Shown: one piece after another, positions 17,650 through 26,667 of the stretch
How positions within the stretch are numbered: the stretch's first letter is position 1
Layout: each line of letters starts with the position of its first letter
Assembly (NCBI RefSeq): GCF_004208415.1
Contig: NZ_CP035758.1
Location: 4,278,001 to 4,342,000, forward strand
Source of the DNA: Ktedonosporobacter rubrisoli
GTDB lineage: Bacteria > Chloroflexota > Ktedonobacteria > Ktedonobacterales > Ktedonobacteraceae
Length of the DNA: 64,000 bases
Direction of reading: 5' to 3'
Notes under the pieces: model-generated
The model's input: the letters and a program-made list of their open reading frames with translations, nothing else
Told to the model about the DNA's origin: nothing
Databases searched by the model: none
Translations under genes and position numbers: made by a program

Positions 17650-18582
17650 ATGATTGCAGTTCTGGCCGGTGGAGTAGGCGCCGCGCGCTTTTTGCAAGGA
17701 GTGGTACAGGTTGTTCCGCAAAAGGAACTGACCGTCATCGCTAACACCGGGGATGACCGGGATTTCTACGGCTTGCGCGTTTGCCCCGATATCGATATTG
17801 TCATCTACACCCTGGGAGGCGTTGTAGACGAGAAATATGGCTGGGGCATCCGCAACGATACCCATAACACCATGCAGCAACTTACCCACTATGGCAACGA
17901 AGATTGGTTTCTGCTTGGTGACAAAGATCTAGCTACACATATCCATCGTACAAATTTGCTGCGCCAGGGCAAGACTCTCAGCGAAGTTACAGATAACTTG
18001 CGCGCTCGCTTTGGTCTGGAGTTACGCATCCTGCCCATGAGCGATCAGCCTATCGAAACCCATATCAAGACGCCGGCGGGACTCCTGCATTTTGAGGAAT
18101 ACATGGTCAAGCGCCAGAGCGTCGATGAGGTTCAGGATGTGGTCTTCGTGGGAGCCAAAGAAGCCAAACCGGCCCCCGATGTGCTTGATACGCTTAAAGC
18201 AGCCGACGTTATCCTGATTGCCCCCAGCAATCCTATCGTCAGCATCGGGAGCATTCTTGCAGTTCCAGGCATTCATGATGTACTCCACGAGGCAAGCGGC
18301 ATGGTAGTAGCAGTCAGCCCCATTGTCGGCGGCGCTCCTATCAAAGGTCCTGCCGACAAGCTCATGCGAGGCCTGGGCCTTGATGTCTCGGCAGTAGATG
18401 TAGCGCGCTGTTATCGTGACTTTCTTGATGTCATGGTCATCGATGAGCAAGATGCCCACCTCGCCGGCGAGATCGAGGATCTGGGCATCCCAACGGTTGT
18501 TACCAATACGATTATGCGTGATAGTGCCACCAAAGCCGAGCTTGCACGCACTGTATTGCAAGCCGCCGGGCGGCAAGTCTAA
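17650..18582 (+). CDS. cofD: 2-phospho-L-lactate transferase (CofD/FbiA)
   Basis: A 310-residue enzyme joining the lactyl (or phosphoenolpyruvyl) phosphate moiety to Fo to make (dehydro-)F420-0. Family motifs: the start VLAGGVGAARFLQGV, VIANTGDDRDFYGL, the central GGVVDEKYGWGI region, and SPIVGGAPIKGPADKLMRG. It begins 11 bases after the upstream reductase gene and its stop overlaps the cofC start by one base (TAATG), indicating coupled translation. No fbiC (Fo synthase) is present in the window. Confidence 0.95.
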   Translation: MIAVLAGGVGAARFLQGVVQVVPQKELTVIANTGDDRDFYGLRVCPDIDIVIYTLGGVVDEKYGWGIRNDTHNTMQQLTHYGNEDWFLLGDKDLATHIHRTNLLRQGKTLSEVTDNLRARFGLELRILPMSDQPIETHIKTPAGLLHFEEYMVKRQSVDEVQDVVFVGAKEAKPAPDVLDTLKAADVILIAPSNPIVSIGSILAVPGIHDVLHEASGMVVAVSPIVGGAPIKGPADKLMRGLGLDVSAVDVARCYRDFLDVMVIDEQDAHLAGEIEDLGIPTVVTNTIMRDSATKAELARTVLQAAGRQV

Positions 18583-19241
18583 TGCCGGCGCACAGAGGGG
18601 GCATAGAACACAGCCAGACGCATATGATAAATAGAGCATTGATCCCGGTAAAGGCCCTTGACCGGGCAAAAAGTCGTCTGTCCAAACACCTGACACCCAA
18701 TCAACGCGCGTTTCTGGTACTTGAAATGCTGCATCATGTCATCTGCACGCTACAAGAAAGCGCAGTTCTGACATCCATCACAGTGGTCAGTCCCGATGAA
18801 CGCGTTCTGGAGCAGGTGCAGGCCTGGGGTGCGCAGGCTCTCCTTGAAGAGCAACATGGACATAACACGGCTTTGCATGCGGCAGCTTTGCACCAGATAG
18901 AGGCAGGCACAACAGCCTTGCTCACCATATCGGCGGATCTGCCTTTATTACAAGTAAGCGACGTGCGCACTATGTTTGAGCAGGTTCAGAGCCATGATAT
19001 TGTGCTTGCGCCATCGCGAGAGGGCACAGGAACCAATGCACTCCTCGTCAGCCCTCCGCTAGTCGTGCCATACGTGTTTGGTCCTGGCAGCTTACAGCGC
19101 TACCAGTTGGAGGCCCAACAGCGAGACCTCAAGAGTGCACTAGCCAGAAATATCGGGCTGGCCCTGGATATTGACACGATCGAAGACTTACGCACTTTGC
19201 GCCGCTATGAGATGCGGAATAAGGCAGCCCACGCATCCTAG
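18582..19241 (+). CDS. cofC: 2-phospho-L-lactate (phosphoenolpyruvate) guanylyltransferase
   Basis: CofC/FbiD activates phospholactate or phosphoenolpyruvate with GTP for CofD. The 219-residue frame shows the nucleotidyltransferase pattern: LIPVKALDRAKSRLSKHLTP, VVSPDERVL, and TISADLPLLQ with the metal-binding Asp. The start at 18582 overlaps the cofD stop (TAATG), but family similarity begins at the second Met (18624, MINRALIPVKA), which may be the true start; the first 14 residues look unlike the family. Confidence 0.92.
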   Translation: MPAHRGGIEHSQTHMINRALIPVKALDRAKSRLSKHLTPNQRAFLVLEMLHHVICTLQESAVLTSITVVSPDERVLEQVQAWGAQALLEEQHGHNTALHAAALHQIEAGTTALLTISADLPLLQVSDVRTMFEQVQSHDIVLAPSREGTGTNALLVSPPLVVPYVFGPGSLQRYQLEAQQRDLKSALARNIGLALDIDTIEDLRTLRRYEMRNKAAHAS

Positions 19242-19269
19242 CGAAAAACATATAAAATCAGGAGCATCA

Positions 19270-19677
19270 ATGAGTAGTATTTTATCAGCAAAAGCCCGTG
19301 CTTTCCTTGAGGAGAAGCGCTTCGCAGTTCTCGCCACGATTAATGCTGACGGAACGCCCCAGCTCACCACTATGTGGTATCTGCTCGAAGGCGATACCAT
19401 CGTGATGAACACAAAAGTTGGACGCCTCAAAGACCGCAATATGCGCCGCGACCCGCGCGTTTCCGTTTGCTTTGAAGATGGCTATAGCTACCTGACGATT
19501 AGCGGCAAAATCGAGTTCGTGGAAGATCAGCAGATAGCACAGGAAGACATTCGTCGCCTGGCCATTCGCTATCATGGGGAACAAGAGGCCAATAAGCAGG
19601 CCCAGGAACAGTACTCCAAAGAAACAAGAGTTACTTTACGTCTGAAATGTGAGCATATCATTGACGATTTAGGCTAG
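19270..19677 (+). CDS. PPOX-class (split beta-barrel) F420-dependent oxidoreductase
   Basis: A 135-residue protein of the pyridoxamine-5'-phosphate-oxidase-like fold. FLEEKRFAVLATINADGTPQ with TTMWYLLEGDTIVMNT and GRLKDRNMRRDPRVSV are the typical strands and cofactor-binding segments of the F420-binding subgroup. The start at 19270 follows AGGAG at five bases. It is the last gene of the F420 operon, which supports F420 over FMN. The substrate is unknown; related proteins reduce biliverdin, fatty acids or quinones. Confidence 0.85.
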   Translation: MSSILSAKARAFLEEKRFAVLATINADGTPQLTTMWYLLEGDTIVMNTKVGRLKDRNMRRDPRVSVCFEDGYSYLTISGKIEFVEDQQIAQEDIRRLAIRYHGEQEANKQAQEQYSKETRVTLRLKCEHIIDDLG

Positions 19678-19701
19678 CAAGCCATAGCAAAGTTCTCTAT
19701 T

Positions 19702-19780
19702 GTAGCCAGAGGGTGCAAGTGCAGGCTTAGCCTCGTGCGAAACTGCATTTGTGCAATCTGGCTACTCTATCTTTTTTACG
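19702..19780 (+). terminator. Structured terminator after the F420 operon
   Basis: GTAGCCAGA (19702-19710) pairs with TCTGGCTAC (19757-19765), followed by TCTATCTTTTTT. The loop holds further complementary pieces (GTGCAAGTGCAG against CTGCATTTGTGCA). It reaches into the stop codon of the convergent gene, so it probably ends rightward transcription between the two. Confidence 0.65.
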
Positions 19781-20396
19781 ATGCCAAAGCTTTTCTATCC
19801 TCAGGCCCCAGAGCCGAAGACTGCGCCGGCGTGGCAGCATAGACAAGCGTCAGGCCATCGGAGTTTGTACGCGTTTCTGTCATACAATAGGTAAAGCCGG
19901 AAGGGAGGTTCGAAACCTTGATCTGAAACTGTTGATTTAGCTGGTCCTCAAACTGAGTAGTCATCCCGGTTATCGGAAAACCTCCGATATCAGCATGGAT
20001 CAGGTGCATACGTAGCTGGCAGGCTTCCACGGTAGGTTGCAGCCGTAACGTAAATTGCTTGGTAACATTGATTCCCAGCACATTTACTTGATCCTGACCG
20101 GTAATCGTAATCGGGCCATTTTGCACCAGTTGCACCTGGGTATCCTTGATAGTTCCCGGTAAACCGGCCGAGTTGGCATTCTGCGTAACCAGTTGGGATA
20201 TATAGCCAGTGCTTATTTGCGCCATAATCGCTCCTTTCCCAGTATAAGGGGGAGCAGACCGCGGGGAATTGTCATTGCCAGCAATTAGTATATAGGAGAA
20301 GACAGCGGCCACGCCGACGATAATACCGAGCACAAAAGCTACAAGGGCCAGAGGAAAGCACCCACCCGAGCGGCGGGGTTGCGCCTGCGCTGCCAT
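19776..20396 (-). CDS. Membrane-anchored DUF2993/LmeA-like protein
   Basis: A 206-residue protein with one transmembrane segment near the N terminus (FPLALVAFVLGIIVGVAAVF) and an extracytoplasmic domain of beta-strand character. The pattern ITITGQDQVNVLGINVTKQF and the long amphipathic strands suggest the DUF2993/LmeA type of tubular lipid-binding domain, but similarity is judged by eye and is weak. The ATG at 20396 lies seven bases after AGGAGG; an in-frame ATG at 20450 is less likely. It is divergent from glnA. Confidence 0.6.
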   Translation of the reverse strand: MAAQAQPRRSGGCFPLALVAFVLGIIVGVAAVFSYILIAGNDNSPRSAPPYTGKGAIMAQISTGYISQLVTQNANSAGLPGTIKDTQVQLVQNGPITITGQDQVNVLGINVTKQFTLRLQPTVEACQLRMHLIHADIGGFPITGMTTQFEDQLNQQFQIKVSNLPSGFTYCMTETRTNSDGLTLVYAATPAQSSALGPEDRKALAS

Positions 20397-20514
20397 TGTC
20401 ATCCCTCCTGAGGAAAATTGAGTCCGTGAATCCATCCTCGCTCCTCTCATACTATTTCATGCTATATTACAACTCTTCCATCTTCCCTGGCAAGCATCTA
20501 GCCCTATCAATGCA

Positions 20515-20535
20515 ATTTGTGCAACTTGCACAAAT
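20515..20535. promoter_or_regulatory. Perfect palindrome upstream of glnA (candidate operator)
   Basis: ATTTGTGCAA and TTGCACAAAT flank a single C, a 21-bp dyad typical of a dimeric repressor site. It lies about 120 bases before the membrane-protein start and 200 bases before glnA. A half-site ATTTGTGCAA also occurs at 19747-19756 in the terminator region. Which regulator binds is unknown. Confidence 0.5.
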
Positions 20536-20737
20536 GTTAGCGCTGCACTTTCAGGTAAAGTGTCTGTAGCATCCCTTTGAGATATGTCATATTCTTAGTA
20601 CAAGAGAAAACAATCTCAGCACGATACTGAGATAAAGCTGTGAACATTATGCACATTAGCCAAAAGATGATCAGGGCAACGCACGCCAACGATAGCCGCA
20701 ATGATGCAAAGACAGACATACAAGGAGATAAAATAAG

Positions 20738-22180
20738 ATGACCCCAGAGGAAGTGTTACGATTTGCCAAAGAAAACGGCGCAAAGATGATAGATCTTAAA
20801 TTCACAGATTTGCCCGGTACCTGGCAGCATTTCAGTATGCCTTTGCATCAGTTGGAAGAAGAAGCCTTTGTGGAAGGCTTCCCATTCGATGGCTCTAGCG
20901 TACGGGGGTTCCAGGCTATCAATGAAAGCGATATGCTTGTCATCCCGGATGCCAGCACAGCTATTATGGACCCATTTACCGCAGTCCCAACGCTCAGCCT
21001 GATCTGTAACATCGCCCATCCCGGAGACGCGGGCTTCAAGACCCGCTATAGCCGCGATCCCCGCTATGTGGCCCAGAAGGCAGAAGATTATCTACGCACA
21101 AGTGGCGTTGCAGACACTGCCTACTTCGGCCCCGAGGCAGAATTCTATATCTTTGATAGCGTCCATTACGTCTCAACAGATAATAAGCAATGCGTAGAAG
21201 TCGATTCCGATGAGGCACACTGGACCAGCGGGCGCGACCTGCGCCACGATGGTTCACGCAACATGGGCCATCTTATGCGCGTCAAAGAAGGGTATTTTCC
21301 TGTTGCCCCTAACGATACGCTCCAGGATCTGCGTACCGAGATGGTCCTGAAACTAGAAGAGCTGGGCATCACGGTTGAGGCGCAACATCACGAAGTTGGC
21401 GCCGCTGGCCAGTCAGAGATTGATATTCGCTTCGACACCCTGACCAAAACAGCCGATAGCATGCTTCTTTATAAGTATATTGTGAAGAACATGGCGCGCA
21501 AATATGGCAAGACCGTCACCTTTATGCCAAAGCCAATCTATGGCGATAATGGTTCCGGGATGCATACTCACTCCAGCCTCTGGAAAGATGAGAAGCCTTT
21601 ATTCTATGATGGCGATGGTTACGCTGGACTCTCGCAGATGGCACGCTACTATATCGGTGGTATCCTGCTGCACTCTCCTGCCCTGATGGCTATCGCTGCG
21701 CCGAGCACCAACAGCTACAAGCGCCTGGTTCCCGGCTTCGAAGCTCCCGTCAATCTTGTCTTCTCACAGGGCAACCGTAGCGCAGCTGTCCGTATTCCTT
21801 CAACTAACAGCCCTAAGGGCAAGCGTGTCGAGTTCCGTCCTCCCGATCCAACAGCTAATCCATACTTGCTCTTCTCAGCGCTATTAATGGCCGGCCTTGA
21901 TGGTATCCGTCGCGAGATTGACCCCAGCGACTATGGCTATGGCCCGGTGGATCGCGATCTGTATCATATGTCGGCCGAAGATTTGCGCGAGATCTGTTCA
22001 GTGCCGGGTTCGTTAGATGAGGCTCTTAACGCGCTTGAAAAAGACCATTCCTTCCTCCTGGAAGGCGATGTCTTCACCTACGATCTCCTTGAGAAATATA
22101 TTGACCTCAAGCGCGAGCAGTCCGCTACAGTACGTATGCGTCCAGTGCCCATCGAATTCTCGCTTTACTATGACGCATAA
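20738..22180 (+). CDS. glnA: Glutamine synthetase, type I
   Basis: A 480-residue GS-I enzyme that makes glutamine from glutamate, ammonia and ATP. Motifs seen: FPFDGSSVRGFQ, the metal-binding GPEAEFYIFD, GDNGSGMHTHSSLW, and ASTNSYKRLVPGFEAP for ATP and glutamate binding. The segment RDLYHMSAEDL aligns with the region that carries the adenylylated Tyr in beta-type GS, and the Tyr is present, so control by adenylylation is possible but unproven. Length is close to the usual. A palindrome upstream may be an operator, and a terminator follows. Confidence 0.97.
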   Translation: MTPEEVLRFAKENGAKMIDLKFTDLPGTWQHFSMPLHQLEEEAFVEGFPFDGSSVRGFQAINESDMLVIPDASTAIMDPFTAVPTLSLICNIAHPGDAGFKTRYSRDPRYVAQKAEDYLRTSGVADTAYFGPEAEFYIFDSVHYVSTDNKQCVEVDSDEAHWTSGRDLRHDGSRNMGHLMRVKEGYFPVAPNDTLQDLRTEMVLKLEELGITVEAQHHEVGAAGQSEIDIRFDTLTKTADSMLLYKYIVKNMARKYGKTVTFMPKPIYGDNGSGMHTHSSLWKDEKPLFYDGDGYAGLSQMARYYIGGILLHSPALMAIAAPSTNSYKRLVPGFEAPVNLVFSQGNRSAAVRIPSTNSPKGKRVEFRPPDPTANPYLLFSALLMAGLDGIRREIDPSDYGYGPVDRDLYHMSAEDLREICSVPGSLDEALNALEKDHSFLLEGDVFTYDLLEKYIDLKREQSATVRMRPVPIEFSLYYDA

Positions 22181-22208
22181 CTAGAATCCATTACATATAT
22201 TCTAAAAG

Positions 22209-22250
22209 AATACTGCCATCTCTCGTGGGAGACGGCAGTATTTCCTCAGT
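22209..22250 (+). terminator. Rho-independent terminator of glnA
   Basis: AATACTGCC (22209-22217) pairs with GGCAGTATT (22234-22242), with an inner TCTC/GAGA stem, and is followed by a T-rich tail. It begins 28 bases after the glnA stop. Confidence 0.75.
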
Positions 22251-22352
22251 TTATTTGCTGTATCCACACTTTTTTACCTTCGTTACACGTAAATTTTCAT
22301 ACATCTGATACCACATTATTCATGGTCAACAGAGTTGCTAAGTATAAAATAG

Positions 22353-22392
22353 TTCACAACATTCACAAGATAATGTATAATACATGTATTAT
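22353..22392 (+). promoter_or_regulatory. moaA promoter overlapped by a 16-bp palindrome
   Basis: TTCACA (22353-22358) and TATAAT (22376-22381) are 17 bases apart. The perfect palindrome ATAATACATGTATTAT (22377-22392) covers the -10 box and the start point, the usual place for a repressor site. The untranslated leader to the moaA ATG would be about 115 bases. Confidence 0.5.
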
Positions 22393-22502
22393 GAGACAAT
22401 ATCTCTGTCAGAACCTGGCACACAAGACAATTCTTGGAAAAATGTGCTATAGTAAGCATACAGAGTAATATCGTCCGGATAGATTAATGGAGAACAGAAC
22501 CC

Positions 22503-23498
22503 ATGGAACCCCTCATAGACAGCTATGGACGCCGCATAAAAAATATGCGTATCTCGATCACAGATAAATGCAATTTCCGCTGTACATATTGTATGCCAGC
22601 TGAGGGGCTGCCCTGGCTGAAAAAAGCTGAAATTCTCTCCTACGAGGAGATTGAGCGTATCGCCCGCGTAGCTGTCGAGATTGGCATAGAGCAAATTCGC
22701 CTGACGGGTGGGGAGCCTCTGGTTCGGCGAGATGTAGCTGATCTAGTCAGGCAGCTCCATGAGATAGAAGGGCTACGCAGCCTGAGTCTAACCACAAATG
22801 GGGTGCTCTTAAAACAGCAAGCAAAAGCTCTTGCCGAGGCTGGCCTCACCCGCATCAATGTGAGCCTTGATTCGCTGGTGCGCGAAAGATTTGCCCAACT
22901 CACGCGCCGCGACCAGCTTGATCGCGTCCTCGAAGGTCTGGCAGAGTTAGAACAATACCCAAGCATTCACCCCATTAAAGTTAATGCTGTCGCGATGCGC
23001 GATTTCACAGAAGCTGAGGTGCTTGATTTCGCCCACCTGGCTCGTCGTAAGGCATATGTAGTGCGCTGGATCGAATTTATGCCACTGGATGCCGATCAAA
23101 TCTGGCGCAAGGAAGATATTCTAACCGGTGGTGAGATCAAAGCCATCATCGAGGCTGCATATGGGCCACTTGTACCGATTACCACTGGCGATCCCTCAGA
23201 AACCGCGCGCCGCTATACCTTTAGCGATGGTATAGGAGAAGTCGGCTTTATCAATCCCGTCAGCGAGCCTTTCTGCGCTTCTTGTGACCGCATTCGCCTC
23301 ACCGCCGATGGCCAGTTACGCACCTGCCTTTTCGCCACCGAAGAAACTGATCTACGTGCTGTGTTGCGCTCGGGAGGCAGCGACGAGGACCTGGCCAGGA
23401 CCATTCGCAACGCCGTCTGGCACAAAGAGCTCAAGCACTATATCGGTGATAAACGCTTCAAACGGGCCAGCCGCAGCATGTCAAGAATTGGTGGTTGA
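22503..23498 (+). CDS. moaA: GTP 3',8-cyclase (molybdenum cofactor biosynthesis)
   Basis: MoaA (331 residues) is a radical SAM enzyme that, with MoaC, converts GTP to cyclic pyranopterin. The N-terminal cluster motif CNFRCTYC binds one 4Fe-4S cluster; the C-terminal motif CASCDRIRLTADGQLRTCLF binds the second, substrate-side cluster; RLTGGEPLVR is the SAM-binding block. The protein ends in Gly-Gly, needed for MoaA function. A GGAG ribosome site lies nine bases before the ATG. No other moa gene is in the window. Confidence 0.97.
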   Translation: MEPLIDSYGRRIKNMRISITDKCNFRCTYCMPAEGLPWLKKAEILSYEEIERIARVAVEIGIEQIRLTGGEPLVRRDVADLVRQLHEIEGLRSLSLTTNGVLLKQQAKALAEAGLTRINVSLDSLVRERFAQLTRRDQLDRVLEGLAELEQYPSIHPIKVNAVAMRDFTEAEVLDFAHLARRKAYVVRWIEFMPLDADQIWRKEDILTGGEIKAIIEAAYGPLVPITTGDPSETARRYTFSDGIGEVGFINPVSEPFCASCDRIRLTADGQLRTCLFATEETDLRAVLRSGGSDEDLARTIRNAVWHKELKHYIGDKRFKRASRSMSRIGG

Positions 23499-23744
23499 TC
23501 CCTTCTCAAAAGCAACTAGCGTTACTGTAATAGCAGAAGTGCAATTTCAGCCCACCGATTCTATATCACAGTTACAGTTAAATGGCGGAGATAGCACAGT
23601 TACAAAAAAACAGGATGTTCGTCTTTATAATCAAATAGATAATTTATACGTCAGTCCGATGTATACTCGTCTATCAGGAAGCAAGAAAGGGCTGTATTAT
23701 CACTATTTAACGTTACATTAGCACAAGAACAGAAAGAGGATTTT

Positions 23745-23951
23745 GTGGTACACGACAAAGCGGAATTGCTCACAGTCCGTGAAGTGGCACAACGGTTGCG
23801 TGTGGACGATACAACTGTTAGACGGTGGATTAAAAATGGCGTGTTAGAGGCAATTACCTTACCCCATCGGGGAGCACGTCAGGCTTACCGAATTCGCCGT
23901 TCCACCTTAGATGCTCTGTTAGCTTCACCCGAGCAAACGGTAAATCAGTAG
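23745..23951 (+). CDS. Small excisionase-type helix-turn-helix protein
   Basis: A 68-residue DNA-binding protein starting with GTG four bases after an AGAGGA ribosome site. LLTVREVAQRLRVDDTTVRRWIKNG is a MerR/excisionase-like winged helix (HTH_17) and the rest makes the wing. Such proteins act as excision factors or small repressors. No integrase or phage gene is adjacent, so its role is unknown. The 246 bases upstream hold two direct CACAGTTACA repeats (23567-23576 and 23595-23604), possible binding sites for it. Confidence 0.7.
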   Translation: MVHDKAELLTVREVAQRLRVDDTTVRRWIKNGVLEAITLPHRGARQAYRIRRSTLDALLASPEQTVNQ

Positions 23952-24259
23952 CTAGAAATCTTCTTTTAAGAAGATGTAGTATTTGTCAATCTTAGCTACT
24001 AGTCAGGAGCTAACTTGCCTGTAATCGGTCCTGGAGTGCCCTTCCACGAATTGCATGGGAGGAGAAGTTCAACACCTGCTGCCTCTCACCCTTCCACGCA
24101 CTACCCTCCCGGCAAGATAAACTAAATGGCACACACCGGGGGGCGTAGTTCTTATTCACTCTGCAGGCAGCTACTTACAGGCCTGATCTCGCTTCAAGGT
24201 GGATACAAATGTAGTGCATTAGTTAGCTCCAATCTCCTGCCCCTAAGCGGTCCACACAT
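23952..24259. other. Intergenic region without a gene
   Basis: About 310 bases between convergent genes. A small hairpin ATCTTC/GAAGAT at 23958-23975 follows the HTH gene stop and may end it. CCCTTCCACG occurs twice (near 24040 and 24090). Nothing else is recognised. Confidence 0.4.
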
Positions 24260-24811
24260 TTATGCTTCCTCAACATACAGTTCCCTACGATAGAGACGCA
24301 TTCCTTGTGGCGCTGGCTCCTCTGTTGGATGCATCTCAAAGCGGGCCGCTAAGCGGGCAGAGGCAGGGTCACGCTCGGGAAGAAGGGCCTCAAAATAAAT
24401 AGGAAGGCCTTCTTGCTCAGCTTCAAACTCAAACTCGGTGGCCAGGATACGAGCTCGATTTAGCGCCCCGACGAGCAATATGCGGCCGCCGTTTTCTCTT
24501 CGGTGCTGCGGATGTACCGCTCCTCGACAGAGAAAGTGATAGGACCGCCTATCCTGATACAGTTGGACTGTTACAAATCCCACAGTTTCTCCTTCCAGAC
24601 CATCCAGCGTCCCTGCCTGTCCCCAGGTATTCAGCTCATCGTCGTCATCGTTAATGACAAACGTATTGAGCAGCGCATCCATCGTAGAATTCGCCAACCA
24701 GTCCTGTAGATCGCTGACACTCTTTTCAGCAAGCCCATCCTCCTGCATAGCTACACGCTGTATTTGTATCACGGAAGGCTCATCTGCTTGACGATAATTG
24801 CGTATACGCAC
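24260..24811 (-). CDS. GNAT-family N-acetyltransferase
   Basis: A 183-residue protein with the GNAT order: an N-terminal RIRNYRQADEPSVIQIQ, a central strand GFVTVQLYQDRRSYHFL, and an acetyl-CoA-binding motif in VHPQHRRENGGRILLVGALNRA, a slightly degenerate form of Q/RxxGxG. The substrate cannot be predicted. It stands alone. Confidence 0.7.
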   Translation of the reverse strand: MRIRNYRQADEPSVIQIQRVAMQEDGLAEKSVSDLQDWLANSTMDALLNTFVINDDDDELNTWGQAGTLDGLEGETVGFVTVQLYQDRRSYHFLCRGAVHPQHRRENGGRILLVGALNRARILATEFEFEAEQEGLPIYFEALLPERDPASARLAARFEMHPTEEPAPQGMRLYRRELYVEEA

Positions 24812-25192
24812 TGGCCCCAGCTCCTTCTCAAGTTAAAAACTTTTGCTCTTTTGCTAGCACACATTATAGCAGGAAAATTACGTCCTACCAGAGGGCCTTT
24901 TCGCTTTCGGCAACTCAACTAGCATCGAGCTTAATCTATAGGATATACTGTAGTACGTCCGCAATCCAGACGGCATGTCATCAGGCTTTGCAGCGCTAGT
25001 TTTTCTGCCGCCTTAGAGTGGCACAGAGGAGGGAAAAACTGAGCGCAGTCCCATCGGTCAAAGGGCCAGATTCGCTTGCTCGCGAGGTGTCCCTAGCCAA
25101 CTCAGTTTGGGAAACTGGAAAGCCTCATGGTCCATCCCGCTATGCAACACAAAACATGTGCCCGTTTTATCTCACAACAAAGGAGTCTTACC
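24812..25192. other. Divergent intergenic region
   Basis: About 380 bases between the acetyltransferase (leftward) and the aminotransferase (rightward). The in-frame stretch 25127-25192 is an upstream extension of the aminotransferase frame and is considered untranslated. No promoter stands out. Confidence 0.4.
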
Positions 25193-26347
25193 TTGTCTGA
25201 CCTCACACACTTGCAACGTATACGTCAAGAAATGCCAGCCACTACAGATAGTGTGTACCTTAATACAGGCACATTTGGTCCCTTACCCAAATGCGTTATC
25301 CAGGCTATACAAAATTATCTGGAGAGAGAGTTGCGCGAGGGCCGTCTAGGAAAGGGGTTCGAGAACATTTCAGCCGCTTATAGCGATGCTCGTGCCAGCA
25401 TTGCACGCCTACTGCATGCCAGCGAAAACGAGATAGCGCTAACTGATAACACTGGCGAAGGCTTGAATATTATCAGCTATGGCTTTGATTGGCATAAGGG
25501 TGATGAGGTAATTACAACCAATCACGAGCATATCAGTGCACTCGCACCACTCTATCAGATCCGTGATCGTTATGGCATCGTTATTCGTACCGCCGATCTC
25601 GGCCCTGCAGCAGATCGACCAGTTGTTGAGGCAATTGGAGAACTGATCACACCGCGCACGCGCCTTATTTCGCTCTCTCATGTGACCTGGACAACCGGGG
25701 CAGTCCTTGACATTCAGGCAGTTGGACGCCTGGGACACGAGAAGGGTATTCCTGTCGTAATCGACGGAGCCCAATCGGCAGGGGCAGTTCCGATCAATGT
25801 TAAAGAGCTCGAAGTTGATTTCTATGCTATCCCCATGCAGAAATGGCTCTGCGGACCCGATGGCACGGGAGCTCTTTATACCAGCCAGGATGCACTTCGC
25901 AATGTCGCGTCTACTTACGTCGGTTACTACTCAATTAAGCACGAAGTTGATGCCGAATGGGCTCTAAACGATACAGCCCAGCGCTTCGAACTTGGCGGCA
26001 GACAGACCGCAGCTGTCGCCGGGCAAGCTGCAGCCTTACACTGGTTAGAGGATTTCGTCGGCCACGATTGGCTCTTTACACGTATCTCTACATTAAATAC
26101 TTATGCATATAATGCCTTGAAAGACCTACCAGGGCTGCAGATGTTGACCCCACAACCAGGGGCCAGCGGGATTATAGCATTTCTGCTCGAAGGCCGCGAC
26201 GACAGCGAGGTTGTAAAGCAATTGAGCCAGCAACACAATATCTACATTCGCAATATTCCATCGACAAAAGCATTACGCGTCTCAACTGGCTTCTACAACA
26301 CTGAAGAAGAGATCGACCGGCTTGCGCAAGCCTTGCGTGCGCTCTAG
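25193..26347 (+). CDS. Class V PLP-dependent aminotransferase (isopenicillin-N-epimerase / cysteine-desulfurase-like)
   Basis: About 384 residues of the aminotransferase class V fold. VYLNTGTFGPLP is the typical N-terminal substrate loop, NTGEGLNIISYGFDW and TTNHEHISAL are cofactor-binding, VIDGAQSAGAVP holds the PLP Asp, and YAIPMQKWLCGPDGTGALY contains the Schiff-base Lys. The TTG at 25193, seven bases after AAAGGAG, is the best start; an upstream start at 25127 lacks a ribosome site. The reaction (desulfurase, epimerase or lyase) is not decided by the sequence and no partner genes help. Confidence 0.8.
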   Translation: MSDLTHLQRIRQEMPATTDSVYLNTGTFGPLPKCVIQAIQNYLERELREGRLGKGFENISAAYSDARASIARLLHASENEIALTDNTGEGLNIISYGFDWHKGDEVITTNHEHISALAPLYQIRDRYGIVIRTADLGPAADRPVVEAIGELITPRTRLISLSHVTWTTGAVLDIQAVGRLGHEKGIPVVIDGAQSAGAVPINVKELEVDFYAIPMQKWLCGPDGTGALYTSQDALRNVASTYVGYYSIKHEVDAEWALNDTAQRFELGGRQTAAVAGQAAALHWLEDFVGHDWLFTRISTLNTYAYNALKDLPGLQMLTPQPGASGIIAFLLEGRDDSEVVKQLSQQHNIYIRNIPSTKALRVSTGFYNTEEEIDRLAQALRAL

Positions 26348-26664
26348 CTGGCTCTCAGCCAACTTCATAGACAGGAACAAGTATGCGCTATGCCGGGCGG
26401 CGATGTCAGAGCAGCTAGCACTATACGCCAGGCGAGCACCATACTTGTTCAAAGCCCTGGCGCCTGCAAACCCAGAAACAACCTTCTTGCCGATCGTTGC
26501 CAGCTTCAGGTGTCCAGGCAACGCGTTATATCCTCTTCCATTGTTGCAAGATGGCACTATAACGCCTGTTGCCTTTGCGTCGCGAAAGCATCTAGAGCAT
26601 TGAGGGTTTGGCTATTAATATCTGAATGAGTAGAGAGAAGCCAACAAAAAATCACCCATACAGG
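26348..26664. other. Region between aminotransferase and 5S rRNA gene
   Basis: About 320 bases. A minus-strand frame (26282-26557, 91 codons) overlaps the aminotransferase end and has no ribosome site or family resemblance. The minus-strand sequence CACC...GGTG followed by ATTTTTTG at about 26641-26665 may terminate the 5S transcript. Nothing else is recognised. Confidence 0.4.
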
Positions 26665-26667
26665 CAG

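Noticed and set aside
23567..23604. Short direct repeats as a CRISPR or iteron array
   Set aside because: Only two 10-bp copies 28 bases apart, without spacers of regular length or a rep or cas gene.
24041..24110. Duplicated CCCTTCCACG as a regulatory repeat
   Set aside because: Only ten bases, twice, in a convergent intergenic region; likely chance.
26282..26557. 91-codon minus-strand frame before the 5S gene
   Set aside because: It overlaps the aminotransferase end, has no ribosome site and no recognisable domain.
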